Notes under the pieces: model-generated
Databases searched by the model: none
What the model was told of the DNA's origin: nothing
Seen by the model: the letters and a program-made list of their open reading frames with translations, nothing else
Source of the DNA: Gemmatimonadota bacterium
GTDB taxonomy: Bacteria > Latescibacterota > UBA2968 > GCA-2709665
Direction of reading: 5' to 3'
Assembly: GCA_028873695.1 (NCBI GenBank)
Contig: JAPPNU010000008.1
Span: 184,568-248,567, forward strand
Length of the DNA stretch: 64,000 bases
Made by a program: the position numbers and the translations under genes
In this document: positions 1-7,690 of the stretch, one piece after another
Numbering within the stretch: position 1 is the stretch's first letter
Layout: each line of letters begins with the position of its first letter

Positions 1-136
1 TCGTAGTCTCGTAGTCTCGTAGTCTCGCTCTTTCGTAGTTTCGCAGTTTCGCTCTTTCGTAGTCTCGTAGTCTCGTAGTCTCGTAGTCTCGCTCTTTCGT
101 TCTTTCGTAGTTTCGTATTCTCGTACTTTCGAGGTC
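1..136. repeat. 17-unit, 8-bp tandem repeat array
   Basis: Seventeen consecutive octamers fill positions 1-136 with no indel. The commonest unit is TCGTAGTC, with variants such as TCGCTCTT and TCGTAGTT; TCG is kept in every unit. The array touches the left window edge, so its true length is unknown. The last unit (129-136, TCGAGGTC) contains GAGG seven bases before the ATG at 142 and seems to serve as the SD site of the next gene. A period of 8 is not a codon multiple, so this is non-coding sequence. Confidence 0.9.
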
Positions 137-141
137 TATCC

Positions 142-1215
142 ATGCGTATCGAATCCATTGAGACGATTTCGCTTTCCTGTTTCTGGGGGCCGTCCGATCG
201 CGGAGTCAAGCGGACCTGGCCCCTTCAACTTGTCCGCGCGGATAACGGGCTCGTGGGTATTGGACGGGGTGGCAGCGCCGATCTGATCGAGCGGGAATTC
301 GCGCCGATGCTCGTGGGCGAAGACCCACGCCGGCCTGCCCGGCTGTGGCAGCGGATGTACGATCTCGCGTGGCGCTTTCGGGGCCCGGGCCGGGCTGCGA
401 TGGGCACGATCGGCGCCCTGGACGTCGCGATCTGGGATTTGTACGGGAGGGCGTGCGGGGAGCCGGTTTGGCGGCTGCTGGGCGGCTTTCGGGATTGCGT
501 GACCGCGTACGCGGACGGGATCGGGTACGAGCACCAGAACGCGGAAGAGGTTGCCGCCCTCGTCCGAAAGCACGGGGACCTCGGATTCAAGGCCGTGAAG
601 TTCCATCTGTCGAACGATGATCGGGAACTCGCGTTTGAAAAGGTCAGGCTGTCGCGCCAGGCGCTGGGCGACGACAGGAGGTTGATGATCGACATCCACA
701 GGATGTGGGAGGGGAAGACAGCGGCGGCGATGGCGCGCCGGTTCGAGCCGTATGGCCTGTACTGGATTGAAGAGCCCGTGCGCGGCGACGACGAGGCGTC
801 CCACATGCGCATGGTGCGCGAGGCCACGGGGTCCCTGGTTGCCGGCGGCGAGAGCGAGGGCACGCTGTACGGCATTCGTCACCTGATCGTCGACGGCGGC
901 CTGCAGGTGGTCCAGTCGGATATCATCGGCGGCGGCGGGTTCACGGGACTCATGCGGATGGCGGCGCTGGCCGAAGCGCACCACGTCTACGTTGCGCCAC
1001 ATGGCGCTTCGTTTCCCGAAATCAACTGTCACCTGATCGCCGCCGTCCCAAATGGGCTGATGGTTTCCGCCTGCCCCCACACCGAGCCGTACCAGATCTG
1101 GTCGCAACTCTACGATCCCCCATTTCAGATCGTAGACGGAATGATCCACATGAGCGACGAACCCGGGCTCGGCCTCACGCTGAACCAGGACTACGTCGAA
1201 GCGCATCGGACGTGA
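142..1215 (+). CDS. Mandelate racemase/enolase superfamily protein, probable acid-sugar dehydratase
   Basis: At 357 aa this is a full-length two-domain enolase-superfamily protein: an N-terminal capping domain (about 1-120) followed by a TIM barrel. Barrel residues can be read: K153-x-H155 on strand 2, D184-x-H186, E210-E211 and E237 as metal-ligand positions, and H287 in an APHG motif as the other acid/base. Family members dehydrate or epimerise sugar acids after abstracting the alpha proton beside a Mg-bound carboxylate. The K-x-H and D-x-H pattern suggests an acid-sugar dehydratase rather than a racemase, but the substrate cannot be read. The ATG at 142 has GAGG seven bases upstream, inside the last octamer repeat. 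The gene stands alone. Confidence 0.85.
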   Translation: MRIESIETISLSCFWGPSDRGVKRTWPLQLVRADNGLVGIGRGGSADLIEREFAPMLVGEDPRRPARLWQRMYDLAWRFRGPGRAAMGTIGALDVAIWDLYGRACGEPVWRLLGGFRDCVTAYADGIGYEHQNAEEVAALVRKHGDLGFKAVKFHLSNDDRELAFEKVRLSRQALGDDRRLMIDIHRMWEGKTAAAMARRFEPYGLYWIEEPVRGDDEASHMRMVREATGSLVAGGESEGTLYGIRHLIVDGGLQVVQSDIIGGGGFTGLMRMAALAEAHHVYVAPHGASFPEINCHLIAAVPNGLMVSACPHTEPYQIWSQLYDPPFQIVDGMIHMSDEPGLGLTLNQDYVEAHRT

Positions 1216-1368
1216 GGCATGCACTGTTGCGGCGGCCGCAATCCGGAAACATGCCTGTTTTGCTCAGCCGCATCCAAACGCGTGGAAAAAACGCGCGAGC
1301 CAGTCTGACGGTCCGATTACTCCCCCCTTGAGGGGGAGTCGCAGAAGCCGAGCCGGTGCCACGAGCCG

Positions 1369-1450
1369 CCGCACTGCGACCGAAGGCGGTCTGGCCTCTT
1401 TCACGGCATGATCCACCAATAACCGGAGCGAGGGCATCCTGCCCTCGACG
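1369..1450 (-). repeat. REP-like dispersed repeat, copy 1
   Basis: Read on the minus strand this begins with the palindrome core GAGGGCAGGATGCCCTC, followed by CGCTCC and about 55 bases that match positions 9549-9627. Matched blocks include GGTGGATCATG and CTTTCGGTCGC or CTTCGGTCGC. The core can form a strong stem. It resembles REP/BIME elements; no REP transposase gene is present in the window. Confidence 0.7.
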
Positions 1451-1550
1451 GCTGATTCGCGCGGCTCTGGTGCCGTCATTTTCAATCTGATATCGGATAC
1501 AAGAGAAACAATAAGCCCTTAATTCGGGTATTGATCGGCCACACGAAGTC

Positions 1551-1573
1551 CGAGGGCAGGATGCCCTCGCTCC
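1551..1573 (+). repeat. REP-like palindrome core, solo copy
   Basis: CGAGGGCAGGATGCCCTCG followed by CTCC repeats the core of the elements at 1369-1450 and 9549-9627, here without the longer flank. With the inverted core at 1432-1450 it forms a head-to-head pair about 100 bp apart, the arrangement typical of BIME-type elements. It lies 34 bp before the HicB-like start codon, so a hairpin here could affect that gene's mRNA. Confidence 0.65.
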
Positions 1574-1607
1574 CGGGATCGCCACCGCAAAATTAAACAG
1601 GAACGAT

Positions 1608-1823
1608 GTGAACCGATACTCGATCGTCATCGAAGTTACGGAAACTGGATTTTCGGCGTATTCTCCAGACCTTCCCGGGTGTGTATCTACCGGCGCCTCA
1701 CGGCGGGAAGTGGAAGCGAACATGAAGGAGGCCATTGAGTTTCACCTCGACGGAATGAAACAGGAGCGCTATCCGATTCCGGAACCAACCGCTGAGTGGG
1801 TCTACCTTGAGGTTGCATATTGA
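1608..1823 (+). CDS. HicB-like antitoxin-family protein (solo)
   Basis: A 71-aa protein with the HicB-type partial RNase H fold pattern: an N-terminal strand, then FSAYSPDLPGC, then an E-rich helix (EANMKEAIEFHLDGM) and a PIPEP motif. HicB proteins neutralise the HicA mRNA interferase and often carry a C-terminal DNA-binding domain. Here the protein ends after the core, and no HicA-like frame is visible on either side. The start is GTG at 1608, because the nearby ATG at 1606 is followed at once by a stop. It is probably an orphan antitoxin or a UPF0150-type regulator. Confidence 0.7.
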   Translation: MNRYSIVIEVTETGFSAYSPDLPGCVSTGASRREVEANMKEAIEFHLDGMKQERYPIPEPTAEWVYLEVAY

Positions 1824-1981
1824 GATTAGATGGCTCGGGATTCCACGTGGCGTTCACTAACTAACGCATGACGTCCAACGAGGTTGGGAAAGCAATGATT
1901 GGTTTGAAAGTGTTCGCTGATTCGTGGATTTAACAATTCGGCGTCGCTGTCAGATCCGTATCGGAGCACGGGCGATTAGAA

Positions 1982-2158
1982 ATGACAAAAATAGCAGAAA
2001 TCCAGCAAGCAAATTTGGCCCTTCCGGAAACTGATTTTGTTGAATTAAGGCAATGGTTTAGCGAGTTGGACTGGAAAAAATGGGACCGGCAGATCGAGGC
2101 GGACTCAAACGCAGGAAAATTGGATTTCCTGAATTCAGATGCCTGCAAGGACAAATGA
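1982..2158 (+). CDS. Small antitoxin-like protein, 58 aa, possibly C-terminally truncated
   Basis: This short frame starts with MTKIAEIQQANLALPETDF and continues with a WFSELDWKKWDRQIEADS segment and KLDFL. The pattern matches the small addiction-module antitoxin-like proteins often paired with RelE/ParE toxins. Typical members run about 10-15 residues further with an E/A-rich tail, so the end (NSDACKDK) may reflect a small deletion or frameshift. Its stop overlaps the next start as ATGA (2155-2158), implying translational coupling with the HicB-like gene. No RelE-like toxin is seen. Confidence 0.55.
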   Translation: MTKIAEIQQANLALPETDFVELRQWFSELDWKKWDRQIEADSNAGKLDFLNSDACKDK

Positions 2159-2379
2159 AAGCCAGCGCCAGATACGCAAAGATTGTTGAATGGTCCGAAG
2201 CGGATCAATGCTATGTGGGTAGCGCTCCCGGACTGATTTACGGTGGTTGCCACGGAGACGAAGAGAAGGCCGTTTTTGATCATCTATGCCAGATTGTAGA
2301 GGAGACGATCGAAATATACCAGAAGGACGGAAAGCCTCTGCCCCCGGCAACGTCGACCGCCGAATTGCTAAGTCAGTGA
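2155..2379 (+). CDS. HicB-like/UPF0150-type small protein
   Basis: A 74-aa protein beginning MKASARYAKIVEWSEADQCY, with the HicB-type pattern: strand, GSAPGL turn, then a D/E-rich helix (FDHLCQIVEETIEIYQKDGKPLPPAT). The ATG at 2155 is chosen because it overlaps the upstream stop as ATGA; a longer frame from 2080 would only translate the upstream gene out of frame. Function is likely antitoxin-like or regulatory, with no toxin partner visible. The local base composition is AT-richer than in the core operons, which fits an acquired segment. Confidence 0.6.
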   Translation: MKASARYAKIVEWSEADQCYVGSAPGLIYGGCHGDEEKAVFDHLCQIVEETIEIYQKDGKPLPPATSTAELLSQ

Positions 2380-2461
2380 GTTATAGATTCGTTCAGACGC
2401 CTTGATGAAGTCCCCACCAGTGGGACAATTGAGACCCTTATGATGGCAAATCGGAATTGAA

Positions 2462-2722
2462 ATGCCTGAGATTTCCCGTTTCTACGGTATCATCATCTCG
2501 ATATACTACGTTGATCACAACCCACCGCATTTCCATGCACGTTACGGGGGAAATCGGGCGGCCATTGAGATTCCAACTTTGCGGATTTTGGAGGGAAAAC
2601 TGCCACCCCGAGTGCTTGGTTTGGTTGTTGAATGGGCGTCTCAGCATCAGCCGGAATTGATGAACAACTGGGAAAACACACGCAACGACCGACCTCCGCA
2701 GAAGATACAACCGCTGCAGTAG
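2462..2722 (+). CDS. DUF4160 domain protein
   Basis: An 86-aa protein with the DUF4160 hallmark: MPEISRFYGIIISIYY followed by DHNPPHFHARYG, where the HFHA block is the diagnostic core. A conserved ending (WENTRNDRPPQKIQPL) is also typical. DUF4160 genes are commonly found directly before DUF2442 genes, as here (13-bp gap), and the pair has been suspected of being toxin-antitoxin-like, though this is unproven. The ATG at 2462 overlaps a TGA, probably of an upstream decayed frame. Confidence 0.8.
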   Translation: MPEISRFYGIIISIYYVDHNPPHFHARYGGNRAAIEIPTLRILEGKLPPRVLGLVVEWASQHQPELMNNWENTRNDRPPQKIQPLQ

Positions 2723-2735
2723 AAAGGATCGCCAT

Positions 2736-3038
2736 ATGCTTCATGACGTCGTTTCTGCCATCTATCAGGGTGGATATCTGATAGAGCTGGAGTTCGATGA
2801 CGGCAGGCGAGGCACTGTCGATTTTGCGAAATACCACGAACGGGGAGGTGTGTTCGAGCGTTTCCGGGATCTCGAGTTCTTCCGCAACTTCAAAATTAAC
2901 AAGGAGCTCGGGGTTCTGACGTGGGGCGACGAGATCGACATCGCGCCAGAGACCCTGTATGCGGACGCGACAGGCAGCCCTCTTCCTGCCTGGATGAACC
3001 CGGATACGTCACGAGGCAGTCGAACCCGATCGAAGTAA
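2736..3038 (+). CDS. DUF2442 domain protein
   Basis: A 100-aa protein matching the DUF2442 pattern: LIELEFDDGRRGTVDFAKYHERGGVFERFRD early in the protein, LGVLTWGDEIDIAPETLYADA in the middle. An AAAGGA SD lies about eight bases before the ATG. The gene is the partner of the preceding DUF4160 gene and is probably co-transcribed with it. The biochemical role is unknown; the fold family is thought to include DNA-binding or antitoxin-like proteins. The C-terminal tail (after DTSRGS) is not conserved-looking and may be extended. Confidence 0.8.
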   Translation: MLHDVVSAIYQGGYLIELEFDDGRRGTVDFAKYHERGGVFERFRDLEFFRNFKINKELGVLTWGDEIDIAPETLYADATGSPLPAWMNPDTSRGSRTRSK

Positions 3039-3535
3039 AGTTTCCGCATTCAGAACTGCTGCAAGCTCACCCAGGACCAAAGTCGCTGGCGCAGCAGTGT
3101 AGCTGGATTATCCTGCTATTGTGAAAGACTCGCTGGGAATGGAGTCTGTGACGATCTTGAACCACTGCCTGCAGCGAATGGATGAGAGGGAGTTTCGGCG
3201 GTATTGGCCTTTTTGCCTGACATATCCCTGAATATGGGAGACACTGTCTCCCGAATTCAGATCGCCGCTGTCCAAGGAGGATTCGTCAATACGCTGCGCA
3301 GATTCATCGCAATTTGAGCTTGCAACGAGAAACAACAAAATGACCGGAGCGACAGGATTACGGCGCAAAAACACACGCCCTTTAGCATCTGTCCCTTTTG
3401 TGTCTTTTGTGCTTTTTGTGGCCATTTGAATCTAAACTTCCGAACGACCTCGATGCCCGGTATCTGCAGTTTTCGCTACGGTGTCGCCTTGCTGTGTTTC
3501 AGAATCGTGGTTAACTGTTGCCGGGACCGACATCC
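3039..3535. other. Long intergenic region, no gene supported
   Basis: About 500 bases without a convincing gene on either strand. Around 3385-3425 there is a repetitive stretch built on CTTTTGTG units. The minus-strand frame that crosses it (3108-3425) begins with lysine/threonine/aspartate repeats produced by that repeat and has no recognisable domain. No clear promoter or terminator was seen. Confidence 0.6.
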
Positions 3536-4102
3536 ATGACCCGACCAGGCCAGTTGGAACGCGCGGAACTGAACGAAGAGCAGGCGCGGATTTACGATGC
3601 CATCCTCGAGACCCGGGGCAGCATCGCCGGGCCGTTCGGAATCTGGCTGCACAGTCCCGAGTTGGCCGACCGCGCGCAGAGCCTGGGCGAATTCGTCCGG
3701 TACCGCACCTCCCTGGAGCCGAGACTCAGCGAGCTCGCCATTCTCGTTACGGCGCGATTCTGGAACTGCCAGGTGGAGTGGTCCCTGCACGAGCCCTTCG
3801 CCGTGGAAAGCGGGTTGAGCGAGGGGATCATCGACGCGGTCCGTCACGGGCGGGCTCCTCATTTCGGCCGCGACCACGAGCGCGCAGTTTTTCAATACGT
3901 CAGCGAATTGCTCAACAATCGATTTGTTCCGGACGGTGTTTTCAATGCGGCCGTGGAAGCCGTGGGTAAAACCGGAGTCGTGGAGTTGACCGGGATCACC
4001 GGCTATTACAGTCTGGTCGCTCAGACCCTGAACGCGTTTCAGGTACCGGTTCCCGAAGGTTGCGCGCCCACGCTTGTGGACTGCCCCACCTTCACGGAAT
4101 AG
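3536..4102 (+). CDS. Carboxymuconolactone decarboxylase family protein
   Basis: A 188-aa all-helical protein of the CMD/AhpD-like superfamily. The core reads LSELAILVTARFWNCQVEWSLHEPFAVESGLSEGIIDAVRHG, with the Cys and His spaced as in CMD-type decarboxylases rather than the CxxC redox pair of AhpD. CMD-family proteins act on gamma-carboxymuconolactone or related substrates, but many members have unknown roles. The ATG at 3536 is preferred over a TTG at 3518. It is not obviously linked to its neighbours and lies about 350 bp before a transporter operon. Confidence 0.7.
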   Translation: MTRPGQLERAELNEEQARIYDAILETRGSIAGPFGIWLHSPELADRAQSLGEFVRYRTSLEPRLSELAILVTARFWNCQVEWSLHEPFAVESGLSEGIIDAVRHGRAPHFGRDHERAVFQYVSELLNNRFVPDGVFNAAVEAVGKTGVVELTGITGYYSLVAQTLNAFQVPVPEGCAPTLVDCPTFTE

Positions 4103-4450
4103 CAGCGCTAAGTCCTCGGGCGCAGGACCGGATCCTCGCTCCATCCGTTGTGAATCGGGACTTTGGATCGCAGATTACCAACATGAATTTTTCGCAATAT
4201 CCGGTGATTGAATTGATTTATTGTATGTTTTTAAATGACTTAACGTATAATAAAGCAACAACCCCTATGGTTGTGAAGTCGGGTTGACCACAGATGTGTT
4301 GCGCGATCCAGTGTGGGGAGATTCATTGGGATAATCCCAAAAAAAAAGAGCATTCTTCCGACGATTCAGTTTTTTCCCGTCCATCCTGTATATCCAGGTA
4401 AGTTCTGTTTTTCGAACTAAATAGGCCAATTAAGAATTCACATCCACCGT
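4103..4450. other. Upstream region of the polyamine-type ABC operon, AT-rich
   Basis: These 348 bases contain no supported gene. The part from about 4185 to 4265 is markedly AT-rich and contains TATAAT at 4256-4261, a plausible -10 box, but no good -35 at standard spacing. A promoter for the following four-gene ABC operon most likely lies here. A poly-A run sits near 4340. Confidence 0.5.
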
Positions 4451-5665
4451 ATGATATCGAACGGGCATATCAAGAATCCAAATCTCCGCCCGAAGCTGCG
4501 TGCGGCGGGGCTGGTGCTGCCGCTGGTGGCATTTGTCGGTTTCACCTTCGCGGCGCCGCTCGGGACCATGCTCGTGCGAAGCGTCTACGATCCCGTGGTC
4601 GCCGACGCGATGCCCCGTACACTCGACCTGCTGAGCGACTGGGACGGAAAGGCCGCTCCCGCGGAGGCGGTCTACGCATCGGCCGCTCGCGAACTCGTGA
4701 AGGCGCGCCAGGATCGGACCCTCGGCAAGATCGCCAGCCGGGTCAACCGGGTCCGCGGCGGACTGCGAAGCGTATTGACGAAGAGCGCACGGCGGCTCAG
4801 GCGCGTGGACAGCGGGCCGTGGCGCGACGCCATGATCGCCATCGACGCCGACTGGGGCGACGTGCGAACCTGGCATGCCATCCGGAGCGCCGGCGAGCGT
4901 TATTCCGCACGTCACTATCTGAACGCCCTGGACCTTCAAAGCCTGCCCGGCGGCGCCATCGCCCGCCAGCCCGACGAACGCCGCATCTACCTCCCATTGC
5001 TGTGGCGGACCCTCTGGGTGAGCCTGACCATCACGGCGCTCTGTCTGCTGCTCGGCTATCCGATTGCGCACCTGATCGCGCATTCGCCCCCGCGTGTCGG
5101 CAATCTGCTTCTGATTCTCGTGCTGATCCCGTTCTGGACGTCGCTGCTGGTGCGAACCACCTCCTGGATCGTGCTTCTGCAGACCCAGGGGGTTCTCAAC
5201 GACCTGCTCGTCGCTGCAGGTCTGATCGGCGACGACGGCCGGCTGGCCATGATTTACAACATGACCGGGACGCTGGTGGCGATGACGCACGTGCTGCTTC
5301 CGTTCATGATTCTCCCGCTCTACTCGATCATGCGTGCCATCCCGCCCATACAGATGAGCGCCGCGGCCTCCCTCGGGGCGAGTTCATTTCAGGCTTTCCG
5401 GCGCGTGTACTGGCCGCAGACGCTTCCGGGCGTGAGCGCGGGATCGCTCCTGGTGTTTATTCTTGCCATCGGTTACTATATCACCCCCGCGCTGGTGGGC
5501 GGGAGCAGCGGGCAGCTCATATCGAACATGATTGCCTTCCACATGCAGACCTCGCTCAACTGGGGTCTTGCCGCGGCGCTGGGCGGCATCCTCCTGGCCT
5601 GCGTGGGCGCGCTGTATCTGATCTACGACCGCGTGGTTGGAATCGAGCGGATGAGGTTGGGCTGA
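4451..5665 (+). CDS. ABC transporter permease, PotB/spermidine-putrescine type
   Basis: A 404-aa inner-membrane permease. After one N-terminal helix (about 15-40) comes a hydrophilic segment of about 140 residues before the MetI-type core, which starts with LPLLWRTLWVSLTITALCLL. The EAA loop reads EAA-like AAASLGASSFQAFRRVYWPQTLPGV near residues 305-330 and contacts the ATPase. The long hydrophilic insert is presumably outside the cytoplasm and is larger than in E. coli PotB (about 275 aa). This is the first gene of a permease-permease-ATPase-binding protein operon; one base separates it from the next gene. Confidence 0.85.
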   Translation: MISNGHIKNPNLRPKLRAAGLVLPLVAFVGFTFAAPLGTMLVRSVYDPVVADAMPRTLDLLSDWDGKAAPAEAVYASAARELVKARQDRTLGKIASRVNRVRGGLRSVLTKSARRLRRVDSGPWRDAMIAIDADWGDVRTWHAIRSAGERYSARHYLNALDLQSLPGGAIARQPDERRIYLPLLWRTLWVSLTITALCLLLGYPIAHLIAHSPPRVGNLLLILVLIPFWTSLLVRTTSWIVLLQTQGVLNDLLVAAGLIGDDGRLAMIYNMTGTLVAMTHVLLPFMILPLYSIMRAIPPIQMSAAASLGASSFQAFRRVYWPQTLPGVSAGSLLVFILAIGYYITPALVGGSSGQLISNMIAFHMQTSLNWGLAAALGGILLACVGALYLIYDRVVGIERMRLG

Positions 5666-5666
5666 G

Positions 5667-6491
5667 ATGGCGTTCACCGGAACACGGGAATCTGTGGGGC
5701 GTTATCTTTACATTGGCTTCTGCGTCGCGGTGTTTCTATTTCTCGTCGCGCCGATCCTGGTGATCGTCCCGCTGAGCTTCAACGCGGAGCCTTACTTCAC
5801 CTTTACCGAGGGCATGCTGCGCCTGGATGCCGAGGCCTTTTCGCTGCGCTGGTACCGGCAGATCATCGAAAACGAGGTATGGACGCGCGCGCTCGTCAAC
5901 AGCATGATCATCGGTGTCGCCTCCACGGTCCTGGCGACCGGCCTGGGTACGCTCGCGGCGATGGGGCTTTCCAGCCCGGCCATGCCCGGCCGACGCCTTG
6001 CGATGGGACTGCTCATTTCTCCCATGGTAACACCGGTGATTATCGCGGCGGCGGGGATGTTCTTCTTCTACTCGTACCTGGGACTGGCGCAGACGCATCT
6101 GGGCCTGATTCTGGCACACGCGGCGCTGGGAACCCCGTTTGTCGTGATCACGGTGACCGCAGCGCTCTCCGCCTTCGACACCAACCTGACGCGTGCGGCC
6201 GCCAGTCTCGGCGCGGGACCGGTGCGGACCTTTCGTCGCGTGCAATTCCCGCTGATTGCGCCCGGCGTGATCTCGGGGGCGTTGTTCGCCTTCGCCGCGT
6301 CTTTCGATGAAGTGGTTGTGGTGCTGTTCATGGCCGCAATTGAACAGCGTACGATTCCGCGCCAGATGTGGGCCGGCATCCGGGAGCAGATCAGCCCCAC
6401 CATCCTCGCGGTGGCGACCTTTCTGATCGTCTTCGCCGTCCTGCTGCTCTTTACAGTCGAGTGGATGCGAAGGCGCTCCACCGAGAAATAA
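5667..6491 (+). CDS. ABC transporter permease, PotC type
   Basis: A 274-aa permease of the MetI superfamily with about six membrane helices. The EAA motif reads TRAAASLGAGPVRTFRRVQFPLIAPGV around residues 175-200. The segment FAASFDEVVVVLFMA is characteristic of PotC/YdcV-type proteins. It pairs with the preceding PotB-like permease to form the membrane channel. The ATG overlaps almost directly with the upstream TGA (GAGATGG), pointing to translational coupling. Confidence 0.87.
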   Translation: MAFTGTRESVGRYLYIGFCVAVFLFLVAPILVIVPLSFNAEPYFTFTEGMLRLDAEAFSLRWYRQIIENEVWTRALVNSMIIGVASTVLATGLGTLAAMGLSSPAMPGRRLAMGLLISPMVTPVIIAAAGMFFFYSYLGLAQTHLGLILAHAALGTPFVVITVTAALSAFDTNLTRAAASLGAGPVRTFRRVQFPLIAPGVISGALFAFAASFDEVVVVLFMAAIEQRTIPRQMWAGIREQISPTILAVATFLIVFAVLLLFTVEWMRRRSTEK

Positions 6492-6580
6492 GCCGCGTGG
6501 ACCCGCAGGCCGCGGCACGCCGGCGCATTTGCGCCATCAACACACGTGTCAATCCGGAAATGGATCCTGAGGCAGCCGCA

Positions 6581-7690
6581 ATGCACGGAAACGAGACAGC
6601 GCACGTCCAGTTCGAGGGTGTCAGCAAGAGCTTCGACGGCCGTACCCTCGTCGTCGACGATCTTGATCTCAGCGTCCGGAAAGGCGAATTCCTGACGATG
6701 CTCGGGCCCTCCGGTTCGGGTAAGACCACGTGTCTCATGATGCTGGCGGGGTTCGAAACGCCGTCGACGGGCGCCATTCGAATCAACGGTCGTTCCGTAC
6801 ACGAACTGCCGCCGCGCAAACGCGGGATTGGCATGGTCTTTCAGAATTACGCGCTCTTTCCGCATATGACGGTTGGCCGCAACCTCGCCTTTCCGCTGGA
6901 GGTGCGCGGGCTGGACGGGGTGGAATGCCGTGAACGGGTGACGCGGGCCCTCGAACTGGTCCGTCTCAAAGGCCTTGAAGAACGGAAGCCGTCCCAGCTT
7001 TCCGGAGGGCAGCAGCAGCGGGTCGCGATCGCGCGGGCGCTGGTATTCGAACCGGACCTCGTGCTGATGGACGAGCCGCTCGGAGCGCTCGACCGGCGCC
7101 TGCGGGAGGAAATGCAATACGAAATACGGCGTATCCAGAAAGACCTCGGCGTAACGGTGGTGTACGTGACCCACGACCAGGAGGAGGCGATGGTCATGTC
7201 GGACCGGATCGCCGTGCTTCGCAGCGGCGACGTCCAGCAGGTAGCCGCGCCCGAGGTCCTCTACGAAGAGCCCGAACGCTCGTTTGTCGCCCGCTTCATC
7301 GGCGAGAACAACCGTCTCCACGGCCGGGTGAAGCGCGTCGACGGGGACATCTGCGAAGTCGAGACGGGCGGTCAGACCGTCTGCGCCCTTCGCGTCGCAC
7401 CGTGCGGCCCGGGGGACGCCACCACGCTTTCGATCCGGCCCGAGCGGGTTGCCATCTCGCCCGATCCCGGCCTTTACACGAACGAACTCGACGCTAGAAT
7501 CGAGGACATCACCTTTTTGGGCGACCATCTGCGGGTCCGCGTGAACGTCTGCGGCCGTTCGGACTTCATCGCGAAGATACCGAATATCGTGGGGCACGGC
7601 GCCATGTTGGTGGGAGACGAGGTCCAGATCGGATGGACGCCCACGGACTGCCGGGTTTTGGACCCGGATGACGAGGAGGATACAACATGA
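6581..7690 (+). CDS. ABC transporter ATP-binding protein, PotA type
   Basis: With the ATG at 6581 (GAGG nine bases upstream) the protein has 369 aa. The Walker A GPSGSGKT is at 42-49, Q-loop at about Q88, signature LSGGQQQR at 140-147 and Walker B VLMDEP at 161-166, followed by a D-loop and an H-switch in THDQEEAM. A C-terminal TOBE-type domain (about 280-369) is typical of PotA/CysA-class importers. An ATG at 6560 is an alternative start with a poorer SD. The 3' end overlaps the binding-protein gene by four bases. Confidence 0.88.
   Translation: MHGNETAHVQFEGVSKSFDGRTLVVDDLDLSVRKGEFLTMLGPSGSGKTTCLMMLAGFETPSTGAIRINGRSVHELPPRKRGIGMVFQNYALFPHMTVGRNLAFPLEVRGLDGVECRERVTRALELVRLKGLEERKPSQLSGGQQQRVAIARALVFEPDLVLMDEPLGALDRRLREEMQYEIRRIQKDLGVTVVYVTHDQEEAMVMSDRIAVLRSGDVQQVAAPEVLYEEPERSFVARFIGENNRLHGRVKRVDGDICEVETGGQTVCALRVAPCGPGDATTLSIRPERVAISPDPGLYTNELDARIEDITFLGDHLRVRVNVCGRSDFIAKIPNIVGHGAMLVGDEVQIGWTPTDCRVLDPDDEEDTT

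Larger units (their letters stand above)
1216..1607. other. Intergenic stretch with palindromic repeats, no gene seen
   Basis: These 392 bases between the enolase-family gene and the HicB-like gene hold no convincing reading frame. They contain a palindrome of C-rich and G-rich arms at 1320-1338, one copy of an 80-bp dispersed repeat at 1369-1450 (minus orientation) and a short hairpin copy of its core at 1551-1573. Minus-strand ORFs here are translations of the repeats. Confidence 0.75.

Noticed and set aside
1..136. CRISPR array
   Set aside because: The units are 8 bp without spacers, and no cas gene is nearby.
136..1224. 362-aa frame on the minus strand opposite the enolase-family gene
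   Set aside because: It mirrors the plus-strand gene almost exactly, is rich in His/Arg/Pro from complementary codons and has no domain. The plus strand has complete catalytic residues.
3108..3425. 105-aa minus-strand frame beginning with K/T/D repeats
   Set aside because: The first residues come from a CTTTTGTG-type repeat and the rest resembles no protein family.
4060..4287. 75-aa plus-strand frame before the ABC operon
   Set aside because: It overlaps the end of the CMD gene in another frame and runs into AT-rich promoter-like sequence; no conserved features.
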